A stretch of DNA of 64,000 bases from JAAXHF01 sp965242605. GTDB taxonomy: Bacteria > Desulfobacterota > Binatia > Bin18. Every line of letters starts with the position of its first letter. Position 1 is the stretch's first letter. Positions 1 to 8,944 of the stretch are shown one piece after another. The stretch lies in the NCBI GenBank assembly GCA_965242605.1, contig CBDESS010000001.1:124001-188000 (forward strand), written 5' to 3'. The notes beneath the pieces were generated by a model, which was given only the letters and a program-made list of their open reading frames with translations, was not told the DNA's origin and made no database searches. The translations under genes and the position numbers were made by a program.

Positions 1-1211
1 CCGAACTGACCCGCCTGCCGCTGGTCGAATCCACGTTCAACATCCGCGCCTACTCCAGGGTCGGGGCCGCGGGAGTGTGGCAGTTCATGCCCTCGACCGG
101 ACGGCAGTTCATGCGGATCAACCGGCTGATTGACGAGCGTCGCGACCCGATCATCTCGGCCCGGGCCGCGGCCAAGCTGCTCAGAGCCAACTATGAAAGA
201 CTTGGCACCTGGCCGCTGGCCATTACCGCCTACAACCACGGTCGGGCCGGCATGGCCAGAGCGGTCAGGCAGGTCGGCAGCACCGATATTGTCCGCATCA
301 TCCGTTCCTACAAGAGCCGCACCTTCGGTTTTGCCTCGCGCAACTTCTACGCCGAGTTTCTGGCCGCGGTTGAAGTGGAAAAAAACGCAGCCGACTACTT
401 CGGCAAGCTCAGGCGCGAGGCACCCTTCCGCTATGACGAAGTGGCCCTGGACCGTTATCTGTCGCTGGGGGTGGCGGCGCGCTGCGCCGGCATTTCACCC
501 GAGCGGCTGATCGACTTCAACCCGGCCCTCGGCCGGGCCATCCATCAGGACCGGCGCTCCATCCCCAGTGGCTACCGCCTGCGTATCCCGGCCGGCACCG
601 CGGCGCGTTTCCGCCGCCAGTACGCAGCCCTGGAGACCAATACTCATACAGTCCGGCACGGCCAGAACCTGGCCATCATCGCCCAACGCCACGGGACCAA
701 CGTCAGGACGCTGCAACAGCTCAACAACATCCAGAATGCCAACTTCATCCGGGTCGGGCAGCGCCTCCTGCTGCCCCAGCCCAACGGGACGACCGCCCTT
801 ACCCAGGCCCCCGTCACAACAGCCCCGACCAGCCAAGATCAGGCTACATCCGCGAGGTCGCATCGTCTCATCAGCTCGAGAGGGGGGCGAGACGATGCGA
901 CCCTCCGTTCAGAGTCCACCCATACGGTTCAGCGCGGCCAGACCTTAGGGGCCATTGCCCAGCGCTACCGGACCAGCGTCGCCACCCTCAAAGCACTCAA
1001 CGGCATCAAACGGGCGAACACCATCTACCCCGGCCAGCACCTCCGCCTGCCCGGCGGCTATACCACACACAAGGTCCAACGCGGTCAAACCCTCGGTGCC
1101 ATTGCCCAGCGCTACGGGACGACCGTCACCGCCCTCAAACGCCTGAACCGGATACAGAACCCCAGCTTATTGCGGATCGGTCAGTCCTTGCGTGTACCCC
1201 TGAGTTATTAA
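1..1211 (+). CDS. MltD-like lytic transglycosylase with three LysM domains (5' end outside window)
   Basis: The reading frame is open from base 3, so the gene starts upstream of the window. The visible N-terminus carries the lytic transglycosylase signature: a VES motif whose Glu (27-29) should be the catalytic acid, then AYSRVGAAG and WQFMPSTGRQF. Three LysM repeats follow at about 640-775, 910-1055 and 1065-1205, each beginning THxV(R/Q)xGQ and ending with GQxLxxP; these bind peptidoglycan glycan chains. The family cleaves murein with formation of 1,6-anhydro-MurNAc in the periplasm. A GTG at 75 is an internal Val codon in the conserved GVWQFMP motif, not the start. The domain order, catalytic domain then C-terminal LysM array, is that of MltD. 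Confidence 0.93.
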   Translation, partial: ELTRLPLVESTFNIRAYSRVGAAGVWQFMPSTGRQFMRINRLIDERRDPIISARAAAKLLRANYERLGTWPLAITAYNHGRAGMARAVRQVGSTDIVRIIRSYKSRTFGFASRNFYAEFLAAVEVEKNAADYFGKLRREAPFRYDEVALDRYLSLGVAARCAGISPERLIDFNPALGRAIHQDRRSIPSGYRLRIPAGTAARFRRQYAALETNTHTVRHGQNLAIIAQRHGTNVRTLQQLNNIQNANFIRVGQRLLLPQPNGTTALTQAPVTTAPTSQDQATSARSHRLISSRGGRDDATLRSESTHTVQRGQTLGAIAQRYRTSVATLKALNGIKRANTIYPGQHLRLPGGYTTHKVQRGQTLGAIAQRYGTTVTALKRLNRIQNPSLLRIGQSLRVPLSY

Positions 1212-1302
1212 CGGCTCTCGTCCCGCCCCGACCCGGAGCACGGGGGTCATTCCCCAGCTTTTTCGGCTGTGCTAGCGTGCTGGATGTCTGGCACGGATCG
1301 CT

Positions 1303-1965
1303 ATGGGCTATTATCCAATTTTTGTTGACCTCAGCGGGCAGCCGTGCTTAGTCGTCGGGGGCGGGAGGGTCGCCGAGCGGAAGGTTGCGGCTTTGCTTGG
1401 CGACCGAGCCCGGGTCAGTGTGATTAGCCCGACGCTGACCCGGCAGCTCGACGCCTGGGCCGCCGAACTACGGATCAAGACCGATCAACGTGCATACCAG
1501 CGCGGCGATATGCGCGGCTTCCGGCTGGTATTTGCAGCCACCTCAGACGAGAGCCTGCACCGCCGCTTGGCCGCAGAGGCGTGCGCCACTGGCGTGTTGC
1601 TGAATGTCGCTGATCGCCCGGCCCTGTGTTCGTTTATCGTCCCTGCGGTAGTCTCCCAGGGCGATCTAAGAATTGCCATTTCCACCGGCGGCACAAGCCC
1701 GGCCCTGGCCAAAAAAATCCGCCACCAACTGGCCGCAGACTTTGGTCCAGAGTACGCCCAGGCCCTCCACCTGCTGGCCCGGGTCCGAGAGCGGCTGGCT
1801 CAGGAGTGCCTGTCGAGCCAGGAACGGCAACAACGTTTTCACGCCCTGGTCAATGCTCCCCTGCTCGCCTATCTCCGCGAGCGGAAAATTGATAGGCTTG
1901 ACGCCCTGCTGCACACAACCCTCGGAGAAGCCTACGGCTTAGATCAACTCGACTTTCAGGTCTGA
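1303..1965 (+). CDS. Precorrin-2 dehydrogenase / sirohydrochlorin ferrochelatase-type protein
   Basis: 220 aa, the size of single-domain SirC/Met8p/CysG-N proteins. Residues 5-25 hold the NAD-binding motif (CLVVGGGRVAERK). The middle shows the family segment NVADRPALCSFIVPAVVSQG and then STGGTSPALAKKIR. It oxidises precorrin-2 to sirohydrochlorin and may insert iron to give siroheme. It begins a run of tetrapyrrole genes on the same strand, with only 3 nt separating its stop from the next start. The substrate would come from the uroporphyrinogen methyltransferase half of the fusion at 5006. Confidence 0.92.
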   Translation: MGYYPIFVDLSGQPCLVVGGGRVAERKVAALLGDRARVSVISPTLTRQLDAWAAELRIKTDQRAYQRGDMRGFRLVFAATSDESLHRRLAAEACATGVLLNVADRPALCSFIVPAVVSQGDLRIAISTGGTSPALAKKIRHQLAADFGPEYAQALHLLARVRERLAQECLSSQERQQRFHALVNAPLLAYLRERKIDRLDALLHTTLGEAYGLDQLDFQV

Positions 1966-1968
1966 CCG

Positions 1969-2784
1969 GTGGAAATTGTCCTGCTCACATTGGCCCTTGT
2001 CTTCTACCTGCTGAGCACCGCAGGTTTCCTGCTCGCCCTGCTGTCGGTTCGGCAGACCTTTCGGCGTATCGCGCCCGGCCTGCTCCTCGTCGCCTGTGCC
2101 ACCCATGCCGGGGCGATTGCGGCTCGCTCCCTGTCGGTCGGCTATATTGCAGTCACCAATCCGTATGAGGCCGTGTCATTTTTCACCTGGATGACGAGCG
2201 GTCTGTTTCTGTTGGTGCAGTGGCGCTCGTCCCTGACCGTGCTCGGCGCGGTGGTCAGCCCGATTGGCTTTATCCTGACCCTGGGGGTGTTTGTCTTGTA
2301 TACCCAGGCGCGGGCGCTGCCGCCGGCCCTCCAGAGCAGCTGGCTGCCGGTGCATGTCACGCTCGCCTTTCTAGGCAACGCCGTTTTCTGCGTCGCCTTT
2401 TTTGCCAGCCTGATCTATGTGTTTCAGGAAAAACAGCTCAAGGACAAAAAAATCGGCGGAGTTTTCTGCCATCTGCCGGCCCTGGAAACCCTCGACAAGC
2501 TGAACTACCGCTCCCTGTCGTGGGGCTTTCCGCTGCTGACCCTGGGCATTGTCAGCGGTGCGGTGTGGGCCCAGCACGCCTGGGGCCATTTCTGGATTTG
2601 GGAGCCGCGCCCGGTATTATCGCTGGTCAGTTGGGTCTTGTACGCCTTCCTGCTCCACTATCGCAGCGTGGGCTGGCGTGGACGCCGCGCCGCGACCCTC
2701 ACCATTGTGTGTTTTACCGTGCTCCTGGTCTCGTTCCTGGGGGTTCGGCTCTTGCCGGGTCGGCATGGAGGCGAATTTGGCTAG
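1969..2784 (+). CDS. CcsA/HemX-like cytochrome c assembly membrane protein
   Basis: 271 aa, GTG start 3 nt after the previous stop. Sequence inspection suggests eight or so hydrophobic segments. Near the C-terminus it has the tryptophan-rich WAQHAWGHFWIWEPRP segment, matching the WWD-type heme-handling motif of CcsA/CcmF/HemX proteins, although the usual Asp-Pro-Lys-Glu is here Glu-Pro-Arg-Pro. HemX-type proteins commonly sit directly before hemA, as here, where the two reading frames overlap by 20 nt. The role is either heme delivery for cytochrome c maturation (CcsA) or control of HemA level (HemX); the sequence does not decide between them. Confidence 0.85.
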   Translation: MEIVLLTLALVFYLLSTAGFLLALLSVRQTFRRIAPGLLLVACATHAGAIAARSLSVGYIAVTNPYEAVSFFTWMTSGLFLLVQWRSSLTVLGAVVSPIGFILTLGVFVLYTQARALPPALQSSWLPVHVTLAFLGNAVFCVAFFASLIYVFQEKQLKDKKIGGVFCHLPALETLDKLNYRSLSWGFPLLTLGIVSGAVWAQHAWGHFWIWEPRPVLSLVSWVLYAFLLHYRSVGWRGRRAATLTIVCFTVLLVSFLGVRLLPGRHGGEFG

Positions 2785-4075
2785 CGCAGACCCCAGCCTG
2801 ATGGTTGTTGGCCTCAACCATCGCACGACTCCGATTGAGGTACGCGAGAAGCTGGCCTTCAACGAGGGGATGCTCCGCCACGCTCTGCCCCGCTTCGTCG
2901 CCGCCCCCAGCATTCAGGAAGGCGCGATTGTCTCAACCTGCAACCGGGTTGAAGTCCTGGCCTGGGCCCACGATCGGCAACAGGCCGGCCAGTACATCAA
3001 GACCTTTTTGGCCCAAGAGCAGGGTTTGCCGCTCCAGCTGTTTGAAACCCATCTCTACACCCATACCGACCGGGAGGCCGTCAGACATGTGTTCCGGGTC
3101 GCCTCCAGCCTTGATTCCCTGGTCGTAGGCGAACCCCAGATCCTCGGCCAGCTCAAAGACGCCTACGCCGCCTCGGCCTCGCTCGGCACGCTGGGCACGG
3201 TTCTCCACCGCTGGTTCCACAAGGCGTTTTCAGTCGCCAAACGCGTTCGTAGTGAAACCGGCATTGCGGCCAAATCCGTCTCGGTCAGCTCGGTGGCGGT
3301 TGAGCTGGCGTGTCGGATTTTTGACCAACTCCAGGACAAAACCGCGCTCGTCATCGGCGTGGGAGAGATGAGCCGGCAGACCATCCGCCATCTCAAGGAC
3401 AACGCCATTGGAACGATTCTCATCACCAACCGAACCTTCCAGCGAGCGGTCGAGTTGGCCAGCACCTGCGCCGGCACAGTCGTGCCGTTTGAGCAATTTC
3501 CCCGACAGCTCCACTTGGCCGATGTGGTGATTGGCTCGGCCGGCGGCAGCGCCTATCACCTGAGCTCAGACCTGGTCCTCGAGGCACTGCACGAGCGCAA
3601 ACGGCGGCCCATGTTTTTGATTGATCTCGGCGTGCCGCGCAATTTTGACCCGCGCCTCAACAACCTGGAGAATGTGTTTCTGTACGATATTGACGACCTC
3701 GATCAGATCGTCGCCGACCATAAAGGCGAGCGTGAGCGTGAGGCGCGCAAGGCCGAGACCATTGTCAGCGAAGAGGTTGAAGCCTTCTGGCATTGGTATG
3801 CAAGTCGAGACCTCAGCCCAACCATCGTCGCCCTCCGCCACAAAGCCGAGGCCATGCGCAAGCGTGAGGTCGAAAAAGCCCTGGCCGGGCTCAAAGACTG
3901 CTCGCCTGAAACGCGCCGCACGATCGAAGGGCTGAGTGTGTCACTGATGAATAAGCTGCTGCACCCACCGATTGGGTATCTGAAAAATCACAGCCGGAAT
4001 GGGGATGCCGCGGCAGGCGCGACAAGCGTGACCGCGGTGCGACAGATGTTTGGGCTGGATGACCCACAAGACTGA
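2765..4075 (+). CDS. hemA: Glutamyl-tRNA reductase
   Basis: 436 aa from ATG 2765. An upstream in-frame extension exists but lies inside the ccsA-like gene and has no family similarity, so this start is preferred. The N-terminus reads VVGLNHRTTPIEVREKLAF and the active-site Cys is in STCNRVEV (Cys59). GEPQILGQLKDAY and a Rossmann VIGVGEMSRQT segment follow, with a C-terminal helical dimerisation region. The enzyme reduces glutamyl-tRNA to glutamate-1-semialdehyde, the first committed step of C5-pathway tetrapyrrole synthesis. It overlaps hemC at its 3' end (17 nt from the preferred hemC ATG), which suggests translational coupling. Confidence 0.97.
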   Translation: MEANLASADPSLMVVGLNHRTTPIEVREKLAFNEGMLRHALPRFVAAPSIQEGAIVSTCNRVEVLAWAHDRQQAGQYIKTFLAQEQGLPLQLFETHLYTHTDREAVRHVFRVASSLDSLVVGEPQILGQLKDAYAASASLGTLGTVLHRWFHKAFSVAKRVRSETGIAAKSVSVSSVAVELACRIFDQLQDKTALVIGVGEMSRQTIRHLKDNAIGTILITNRTFQRAVELASTCAGTVVPFEQFPRQLHLADVVIGSAGGSAYHLSSDLVLEALHERKRRPMFLIDLGVPRNFDPRLNNLENVFLYDIDDLDQIVADHKGEREREARKAETIVSEEVEAFWHWYASRDLSPTIVALRHKAEAMRKREVEKALAGLKDCSPETRRTIEGLSVSLMNKLLHPPIGYLKNHSRNGDAAAGATSVTAVRQMFGLDDPQD

Positions 4076-5000
4076 AAACACGCCTCCCAGCCTTCGCATC
4101 GGCACCCGGGGCAGCACCCTGGCCGTGTGGCAGGCCGGCTGGGTCAAACAGCGGCTCGAAGCCCACTGGCCGGACCTCCGGGTTGAACTTGTGCCGATCA
4201 CCACCTCAGGAGATAGTATCCGGCACCTCCCGCTGTCCCGGATTGGCGGCAAGGGCCTGTTTGTCAAAGAAATCGAACAGGCCCTGTTGGCCGAGGAAGT
4301 CGATCTGGCCGTCCACTCGGTCAAAGACCTGCCGGCCGAGCTGCCGCCCGGACTCAGCCTGAGTGCCATTCCCGAACGGGAAGACCCCCGCGATGTGCTC
4401 ATCTCGGCCGGCGGTTCGTCACTGGCCGAGCTGCCGGATGGCAGCTGCGTCGGCACCAGCAGCCTGCGCCGCCAAGCCCTGCTCCTGCACCTGCGTCCCG
4501 GCCTGCGGATCGAAGTGCTGCGTGGCAATGTGGAAACCCGCCTGCGCCGCCAGCTCGAAGGCCGGGTGGACGCCACTATTTTGGCCGCCGCTGGGCTCAA
4601 ACGGCTGGGTCTCAGGCTCAAAAACGGCTATCCGCTCGACGCCGAAGAGTTTTTGCCGGCCATCGGCCAAGGCGCGCTGGGCATTGAAACCCGGGCCGGA
4701 GACGCGCTCGAAGCCCTGCTCGCCCCCCTGCACCACGCCGACACAGCGCACGCAATTGAGGCCGAGCGCGCCTTTCTCAGGGGCATGGGCGGGAGCTGCC
4801 GGACGCCCCTGGCCGCCAAGGCGACGGCCGCTAACGGGAGCCTGCGGCTGACCGCTCTGGTTGCCAGCCCGGACGGCAGCCGCCTGCTGCGGCACGAACA
4901 CAGCGGTCCGGTCGAGACCGCCGGACAGATTGGGGCCGCGGTCGCCGACACCCTGCTCGCCCGGGGCGGACGGGCAATACTGGCGGCCCTGGAGGCGTGA
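4059..5000 (+). CDS. hemC: Porphobilinogen deaminase (hydroxymethylbilane synthase)
   Basis: 313 aa from ATG 4059; a TTG nine bases upstream is an alternative. It starts with LRIGTRGSTLAVWQ. It has the substrate and catalytic elements SRIGGKGLFVKEIE and VHSVKDLP (Asp90 is the likely catalytic Asp), the Arg-rich TSSLRRQA, and the dipyrromethane cofactor Cys in GMGGSCRTPLA (Cys247). It polymerises four porphobilinogens to hydroxymethylbilane in the cytoplasm. The next gene's preferred start lies 5 nt after the stop. Confidence 0.97.
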   Translation: MTHKTENTPPSLRIGTRGSTLAVWQAGWVKQRLEAHWPDLRVELVPITTSGDSIRHLPLSRIGGKGLFVKEIEQALLAEEVDLAVHSVKDLPAELPPGLSLSAIPEREDPRDVLISAGGSSLAELPDGSCVGTSSLRRQALLLHLRPGLRIEVLRGNVETRLRRQLEGRVDATILAAAGLKRLGLRLKNGYPLDAEEFLPAIGQGALGIETRAGDALEALLAPLHHADTAHAIEAERAFLRGMGGSCRTPLAAKATAANGSLRLTALVASPDGSRLLRHEHSGPVETAGQIGAAVADTLLARGGRAILAALEA

Positions 5001-5005
5001 GCCGT

Positions 5006-6523
5006 ATGCCCGTCTATCTGGTTGGCGCGGGTCCCGGCGACCCGGGTCTGCTCACCCTCAAGGGCAAACGCTGCCTGGAGCGAGCCGATGTCGTGGTGTA
5101 CGACTATCTGGTTGACCAACGCATCCTGGCCTACGCCCGCCCCGGGGCCGAGTTGATATACGCCGGCAAACGCCGCGGCAGGGCGGCCATGAGTCAGGCT
5201 GCAATCAATCAACTGATGGTAGACCGGGCCGGCCAGGGACAGACGCTTGTCCGGCTTAAGGGCGGCGACCCGTTTCTGTTTGGTCGGGGTGGCGAAGAGG
5301 CCCAGGAGCTGGTCAAGGCCGCTGTTCCGTTTGAGATTGTTCCGGGCGTCACCTCGGCGCTGGCCGTGCCCGCCTACGCCGGGATTCCACTCACCCACCG
5401 CGACCACGCCTCCGCGGTGGCGATTGTCAGCGGCCACAAAGAGGTCTGGGACACCGCTCCGCATCTCAACTGGGCCACCCTGGCTGGGGTCGGCGGCACG
5501 CTGGTCTTCTTCATGGGCACCCGACAGCTGCGCAATAATATGCGGCGTTTGATGCGCCACCAACTGCCCGGCCACACCCCAGCTGCCCTGATTCGCTGGG
5601 GCACCCGACCCGACCAAGACGTGCTAGTCGGCACGGTTGAGACAATTGCCGACTTGGCTGAGCAGCGTGGATTTGAACCACCGGCCGTGGCGGTGGTCGG
5701 CCAGGTGGTTGAGCTGCGCCAGCAGCTGCGCTGGTTTGAGACCACGCCCCTGTTCGGCCGGCGCATCGTCGTCACCCGGCCGCGTCTTCAGGCCGGCAGC
5801 TTTGTTGAACAGCTCGAAGGGCAGGGAGCAGTCGTGGTCCAGTTTCCGACCATCGAAACCGCGCCGCTTGAATCTTCCCAAGGGCTGGACGCCGCCCTCG
5901 ACGCGCTGCCGAGCTATGACTGGGCCATTTTTACCAGCGTCAACGGCGTGCGGTATGTCTTTGAGCGTCTGGCCCAAGGCCGGCACGATATTCGGAGACT
6001 GGCCGGCGTGCGCCTGGCAGCGATTGGCCCGCAGACAGCCCGCGCCCTGGAAGCCCGGCATCTCCGGGTTGAGGCAGTGCCGGCGGAATACCGCGCCGAA
6101 GCCCTGCTGCCGGCGCTCGGCGATGTCACCGGTCAACGGATTCTCCTGCCACGGGCGGCCCAAGCACGGGAAGTCCTACCCGCCGAGCTGCGTGCCGCCG
6201 GGGCCGAGGTCGATGAAATTGCGGTCTACAAGACCACTCGCCCCCCCGCCCAGACCCAGGAATTGCGCCAGCTGCTACGCACCCGTCAGATCGATCTGAT
6301 CACCTTCACCAGCTCCAGCACCGTGCGCAACTTCATGGCCGCGTTTACCGACCAGGACATGCCGGCCCTGCTCGGCCGGACGGCGCTGGGCTGTATCGGA
6401 CCGATTACAGCCGCTACCGTCCAGGGCTATGGGCTGCGGGTCAGCGTCCAGCCACAGGAGTATACCACTACCGCCTTCAGCCAGGCGATTGTGGACTATT
6501 TTCAGAAGGAGGACGACCCATGA
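5006..6523 (+). CDS. cobA-hemD: Fused uroporphyrinogen-III C-methyltransferase / uroporphyrinogen-III synthase
   Basis: About 505 aa from ATG 5006; GTG 4997, overlapping the hemC stop, is an alternative. Residues 1-250 are a SAM-dependent uroporphyrinogen-III methyltransferase: VYLVGAGPGDPGLLTLKG, GKRRG, LKGGDPFLFGRGGEE, VPGVTSALAVPAYAGIPLTHR. Residues 255-500 are HemD: RRIVVTRPR, FTSVNGVRY, and near the end LITFTSSSTVRNF. One polypeptide closes hydroxymethylbilane to uro'gen III and can methylate it toward precorrin-2, the substrate of the dehydrogenase at 1303. CobA-HemD fusions are known in several phyla. The stop overlaps the next ATG by 4 nt. Confidence 0.95.
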   Translation: MPVYLVGAGPGDPGLLTLKGKRCLERADVVVYDYLVDQRILAYARPGAELIYAGKRRGRAAMSQAAINQLMVDRAGQGQTLVRLKGGDPFLFGRGGEEAQELVKAAVPFEIVPGVTSALAVPAYAGIPLTHRDHASAVAIVSGHKEVWDTAPHLNWATLAGVGGTLVFFMGTRQLRNNMRRLMRHQLPGHTPAALIRWGTRPDQDVLVGTVETIADLAEQRGFEPPAVAVVGQVVELRQQLRWFETTPLFGRRIVVTRPRLQAGSFVEQLEGQGAVVVQFPTIETAPLESSQGLDAALDALPSYDWAIFTSVNGVRYVFERLAQGRHDIRRLAGVRLAAIGPQTARALEARHLRVEAVPAEYRAEALLPALGDVTGQRILLPRAAQAREVLPAELRAAGAEVDEIAVYKTTRPPAQTQELRQLLRTRQIDLITFTSSSTVRNFMAAFTDQDMPALLGRTALGCIGPITAATVQGYGLRVSVQPQEYTTTAFSQAIVDYFQKEDDP

Positions 6524-7437
6524 AACTCTACCGCTCGGTTCTGTTTGTTCCCGGCAACCGCCCAGACTGGATTGACAAGGCCCCCACATACGCGCCGGAC
6601 GCCCTGATTATTGACCTCGAAGACGCCGTGCCGATCGCCGAAAAGGTTGAGGCCCGCGCCGTCGTGCGGGCTGGCATTGAGCGGCTGCGGGACACCACCG
6701 TCGGCGTCTTCGTCCGGGTCAACGGGCTTGATACCGGCCTGACCGGCGAGGACGTAGAAGCCGTTGTCACCGCCGGGCTTGACGGCATTGCCATACCCAA
6801 ACTCGAGAGCGCCGACGAGATCCGTAAAATCGACGCCTGGATCGAACTGTTCGAGCGCAAGGCCGGCCTCGCCCTCGGCACGGTTGAAATCATGGCCATT
6901 CCAGAGACGGCCAAGGGTATAATGAACGCCTACGAGCTGGCCTCGGCCTGTCCTCGCGTTGGGGCCGTTATCGGGGGCGTTGGCCAGCGCTCGGGCGATG
7001 TCACCAAAGCGGTCGGTTTCCAGTGGACCCGCGAGGGGCTGGAGAGCCTGTACCTAGGCTCCCATATCCTGCTGGCCTGCCGGGCGGCCGGCTTTGAGTA
7101 CCCGCTCGGGGTCGGTTCGCTGGAGGTCGGCGATACCGAACTGGTCAAGACCCAGCTCAAGCGCGCCCGCGAGATCGGCTTCCGCGGTGCCCTGCTGATC
7201 CATCCGTCTGCCGTCCCCCTGGCCAACGAGGTCTTTGCCCCGTCCGCCCAGGAGATTGAGTGGAACAAGGGGATTTTGCAGGCCATGGCCGAGGCCGAAC
7301 AGGCCGGCCGCGCCGCGGTGACCTATGACGGCATGATGATCGACTACGCCCACGTCAGAAACGCGCTCGACCTGCTCCACCAAGCCGAGGTCTTCGGCAT
7401 ACCGGTCGGGGAGTATGCCCAGGTCAAGGCCCTGTAA
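6520..7437 (+). CDS. HpcH/HpaI-family CoA-ester lyase (CitE/malyl-CoA lyase-like)
   Basis: 305 aa starting MKLYRSVLFVPGNRPDWIDKA, typical of citrate lyase beta-subunit-like proteins. LIIDLEDAVPIAEK supplies a metal-binding acidic residue, VRVNG the conserved Arg, and EIMAIPETAKGIMNAYELA the second acidic ligand. The family performs Mg-dependent Claisen-type cleavage or condensation of CoA thioesters such as malyl-, citramalyl- or citryl-CoA. No citrate lyase alpha or gamma genes are adjacent, so a stand-alone malyl/citramalyl-CoA lyase is more likely. An ATGA overlap couples it to cobA-hemD, although its chemistry is unrelated to tetrapyrroles. Confidence 0.85.
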   Translation: MKLYRSVLFVPGNRPDWIDKAPTYAPDALIIDLEDAVPIAEKVEARAVVRAGIERLRDTTVGVFVRVNGLDTGLTGEDVEAVVTAGLDGIAIPKLESADEIRKIDAWIELFERKAGLALGTVEIMAIPETAKGIMNAYELASACPRVGAVIGGVGQRSGDVTKAVGFQWTREGLESLYLGSHILLACRAAGFEYPLGVGSLEVGDTELVKTQLKRAREIGFRGALLIHPSAVPLANEVFAPSAQEIEWNKGILQAMAEAEQAGRAAVTYDGMMIDYAHVRNALDLLHQAEVFGIPVGEYAQVKAL

Positions 7438-7512
7438 AAACCGCGCTTCAGCGAGAGCCAAGGCTTGCGTTTCTTCAAAAATACCGCCGGCTCAGCACAG
7501 GGAGGGAGACTT

Positions 7513-8148
7513 ATGGCCCTGGAAACAATCACCCATTACTTTGATTACAAAAGCCCCTACGCCTATTTGGCCCAGGAGGCCACCTATCGGCTGGCCCAGG
7601 AGTTTGACATTGCGATCGACTGGCTGCCGCTGACCCTGCACATCCCGAGTTTTCTCGGCTCAGCCGAGGTTGACGCCAGCGGGAAGGTCCTCAGCGAACA
7701 CCGCAACGCCCACCAGTGGCGACGGGTCAAGTACAGCTACATGGACTGTCGGCGTGAGGCCAACCCGCGGGGCTTGGTCATCCGCGGTCCACAGAAGATC
7801 TTTGACAGCTCGGTCGCCCACATCGGCATGTTGTACGCCAAACGCCAGGGCGATTTCCGGGCCTATCACGACGCGGTGTATGAACGCTTCTGGCGGCGCG
7901 AGCTCGATATTGAAAACCCGGCCCTCATCGCCCAGGTGTTGACCGAGGTCGGCGTCCCGCCCGCGGGTTGGTCCGACTACCTGGCCGGCGAGGGACGCCA
8001 AGAGCACGACCAGATCATGCGCGAAGCCGAGGCCCACGGCGTGTTCGGCGTGCCGAGTTATGTGGTCAACGGCGAGCTGTTCTGGGGCGCGGAACGCCTC
8101 GCACGGGTGCGCGAGCGGATAGGAAAACACGGCCACATCCCCCGCTAG
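7513..8148 (+). CDS. DsbA-fold 2-hydroxychromene-2-carboxylate isomerase-like protein
   Basis: 211 aa. The start at 7513 is chosen because GGAGGGAG lies 8 nt upstream; an upstream in-frame extension has no support. The N-terminus HYFDYKSPYAYLA carries the S/P active-site pattern of HCCA isomerase/kappa-class GST proteins instead of a CxxC. The C-terminus has EAEAHGVFGVPSYVVNGELFWG, with the cis-Pro loop, and ends in a basic tail. Related enzymes use glutathione in naphthalene-type aromatic degradation. No other genes of such a pathway are adjacent, so the substrate is unknown. Confidence 0.85.
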   Translation: MALETITHYFDYKSPYAYLAQEATYRLAQEFDIAIDWLPLTLHIPSFLGSAEVDASGKVLSEHRNAHQWRRVKYSYMDCRREANPRGLVIRGPQKIFDSSVAHIGMLYAKRQGDFRAYHDAVYERFWRRELDIENPALIAQVLTEVGVPPAGWSDYLAGEGRQEHDQIMREAEAHGVFGVPSYVVNGELFWGAERLARVRERIGKHGHIPR

Positions 8149-8153
8149 GCCTT

Positions 8154-8708
8154 ATGTCCATGTCTTCCCGCCTGCCGATTGTCGGCGTCATGGGCTCCGG
8201 CGTCCAGCCCCACACCGAGCGGGCCAGCCAAGTCGGCGCATGGCTGGCCCGGGCCGGCGTCCACCTGCTGACCGGCGGTGGACGCGGGGTGATGAGCGCC
8301 GTCAGCCAGGCGTTTGCCCAGACCAGCGGCCGCAAAGGGTTAGTCATCGGCATTCTCCCCAGCGCTGCCCACGGCCCCAAAGCCGGCTATCCCAATCCCT
8401 GGGTCGAGATTCCGATCTATACCCACCTGGCGCTGAGCGGTGAGCGCGGTACCGAGCTGCTGTCCCGCAACCACATCAATATCCTGAGTTCCGATGTATT
8501 GGTCGCCCTGCCCGGCGGGCCGGGCACGGCCAGTGAGGTGGCCCTGGCCCTCCGCTACGGCCGACCGCTGGTTGCTTACCTCGACTCGCCCACCGACATT
8601 GCAGGTCTGCCGGCCCAAGCCGTGGTTAAGGGCGACTTTGCCGCGGTACAAGCCTTTGTGCGCGGCCACTTGGCCGAGAAGCGGACGGCTTTCCGGTCTC
8701 CTGACTGA
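8154..8708 (+). CDS. LOG-like / TIGR00725-type nucleotide-binding protein
   Basis: 184 aa from ATG 8154, 5 nt after the preceding stop. It shows VGVMGSG at the N-terminus, LLTGGGRGVMSAVSQA, and PGGPGTASEVALALRYG, the phosphate-binding PGGxGTxxE motif of lysine-decarboxylase-like (LOG) proteins and of molybdenum-cofactor carrier proteins. It is a Rossmann-fold cytoplasmic protein. Whether it acts as a phosphoribohydrolase on nucleotide monophosphates or as a cofactor carrier cannot be decided. Confidence 0.8.
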   Translation: MSMSSRLPIVGVMGSGVQPHTERASQVGAWLARAGVHLLTGGGRGVMSAVSQAFAQTSGRKGLVIGILPSAAHGPKAGYPNPWVEIPIYTHLALSGERGTELLSRNHINILSSDVLVALPGGPGTASEVALALRYGRPLVAYLDSPTDIAGLPAQAVVKGDFAAVQAFVRGHLAEKRTAFRSPD

Positions 8709-8742
8709 GCCTCTGTCACGTCGTCAGCTACCCGTCGCAGAG

Positions 8743-8833
8743 CCCCGACCAGGCCGCAAACCGTCCGTCTGGTCGCCCGGCTTTGAGCCGTTCTTCGCAG
8801 CCGCCGGCACCGAGGCCGAGCGGACGGTCGGGG
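8743..8833 (+). other. Potential structured leader upstream of cobQ
   Basis: The right arm CGGACGGTCGGGG (8821-8833) is complementary to CCCCGA (8743-8748) plus CCGTCCG (8761-8767), a 13-bp stem with a 12-nt bulge on the left side. The stem ends about 110 nt before the cobQ ATG. I do not see the conserved boxes of a cobalamin riboswitch. The rest of 8709-8944 shows no gene that I can support. Confidence 0.3.
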
Positions 8834-8944
8834 AAACAGGATGAGCGCTGGGCGTCTGAGGCAGATGCGGCACTCCCCCGCCCGTGGCCGGGCGCAGGGT
8901 CAAGCGGGGCGGACGCCGGGTGAGCGGTATGCTAGACACACGCT

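Noticed and set aside
8709..8944. Cobalamin riboswitch before cobQ
   Set aside because: I could not find the conserved core boxes; only a bulged stem is visible, recorded separately as weak.
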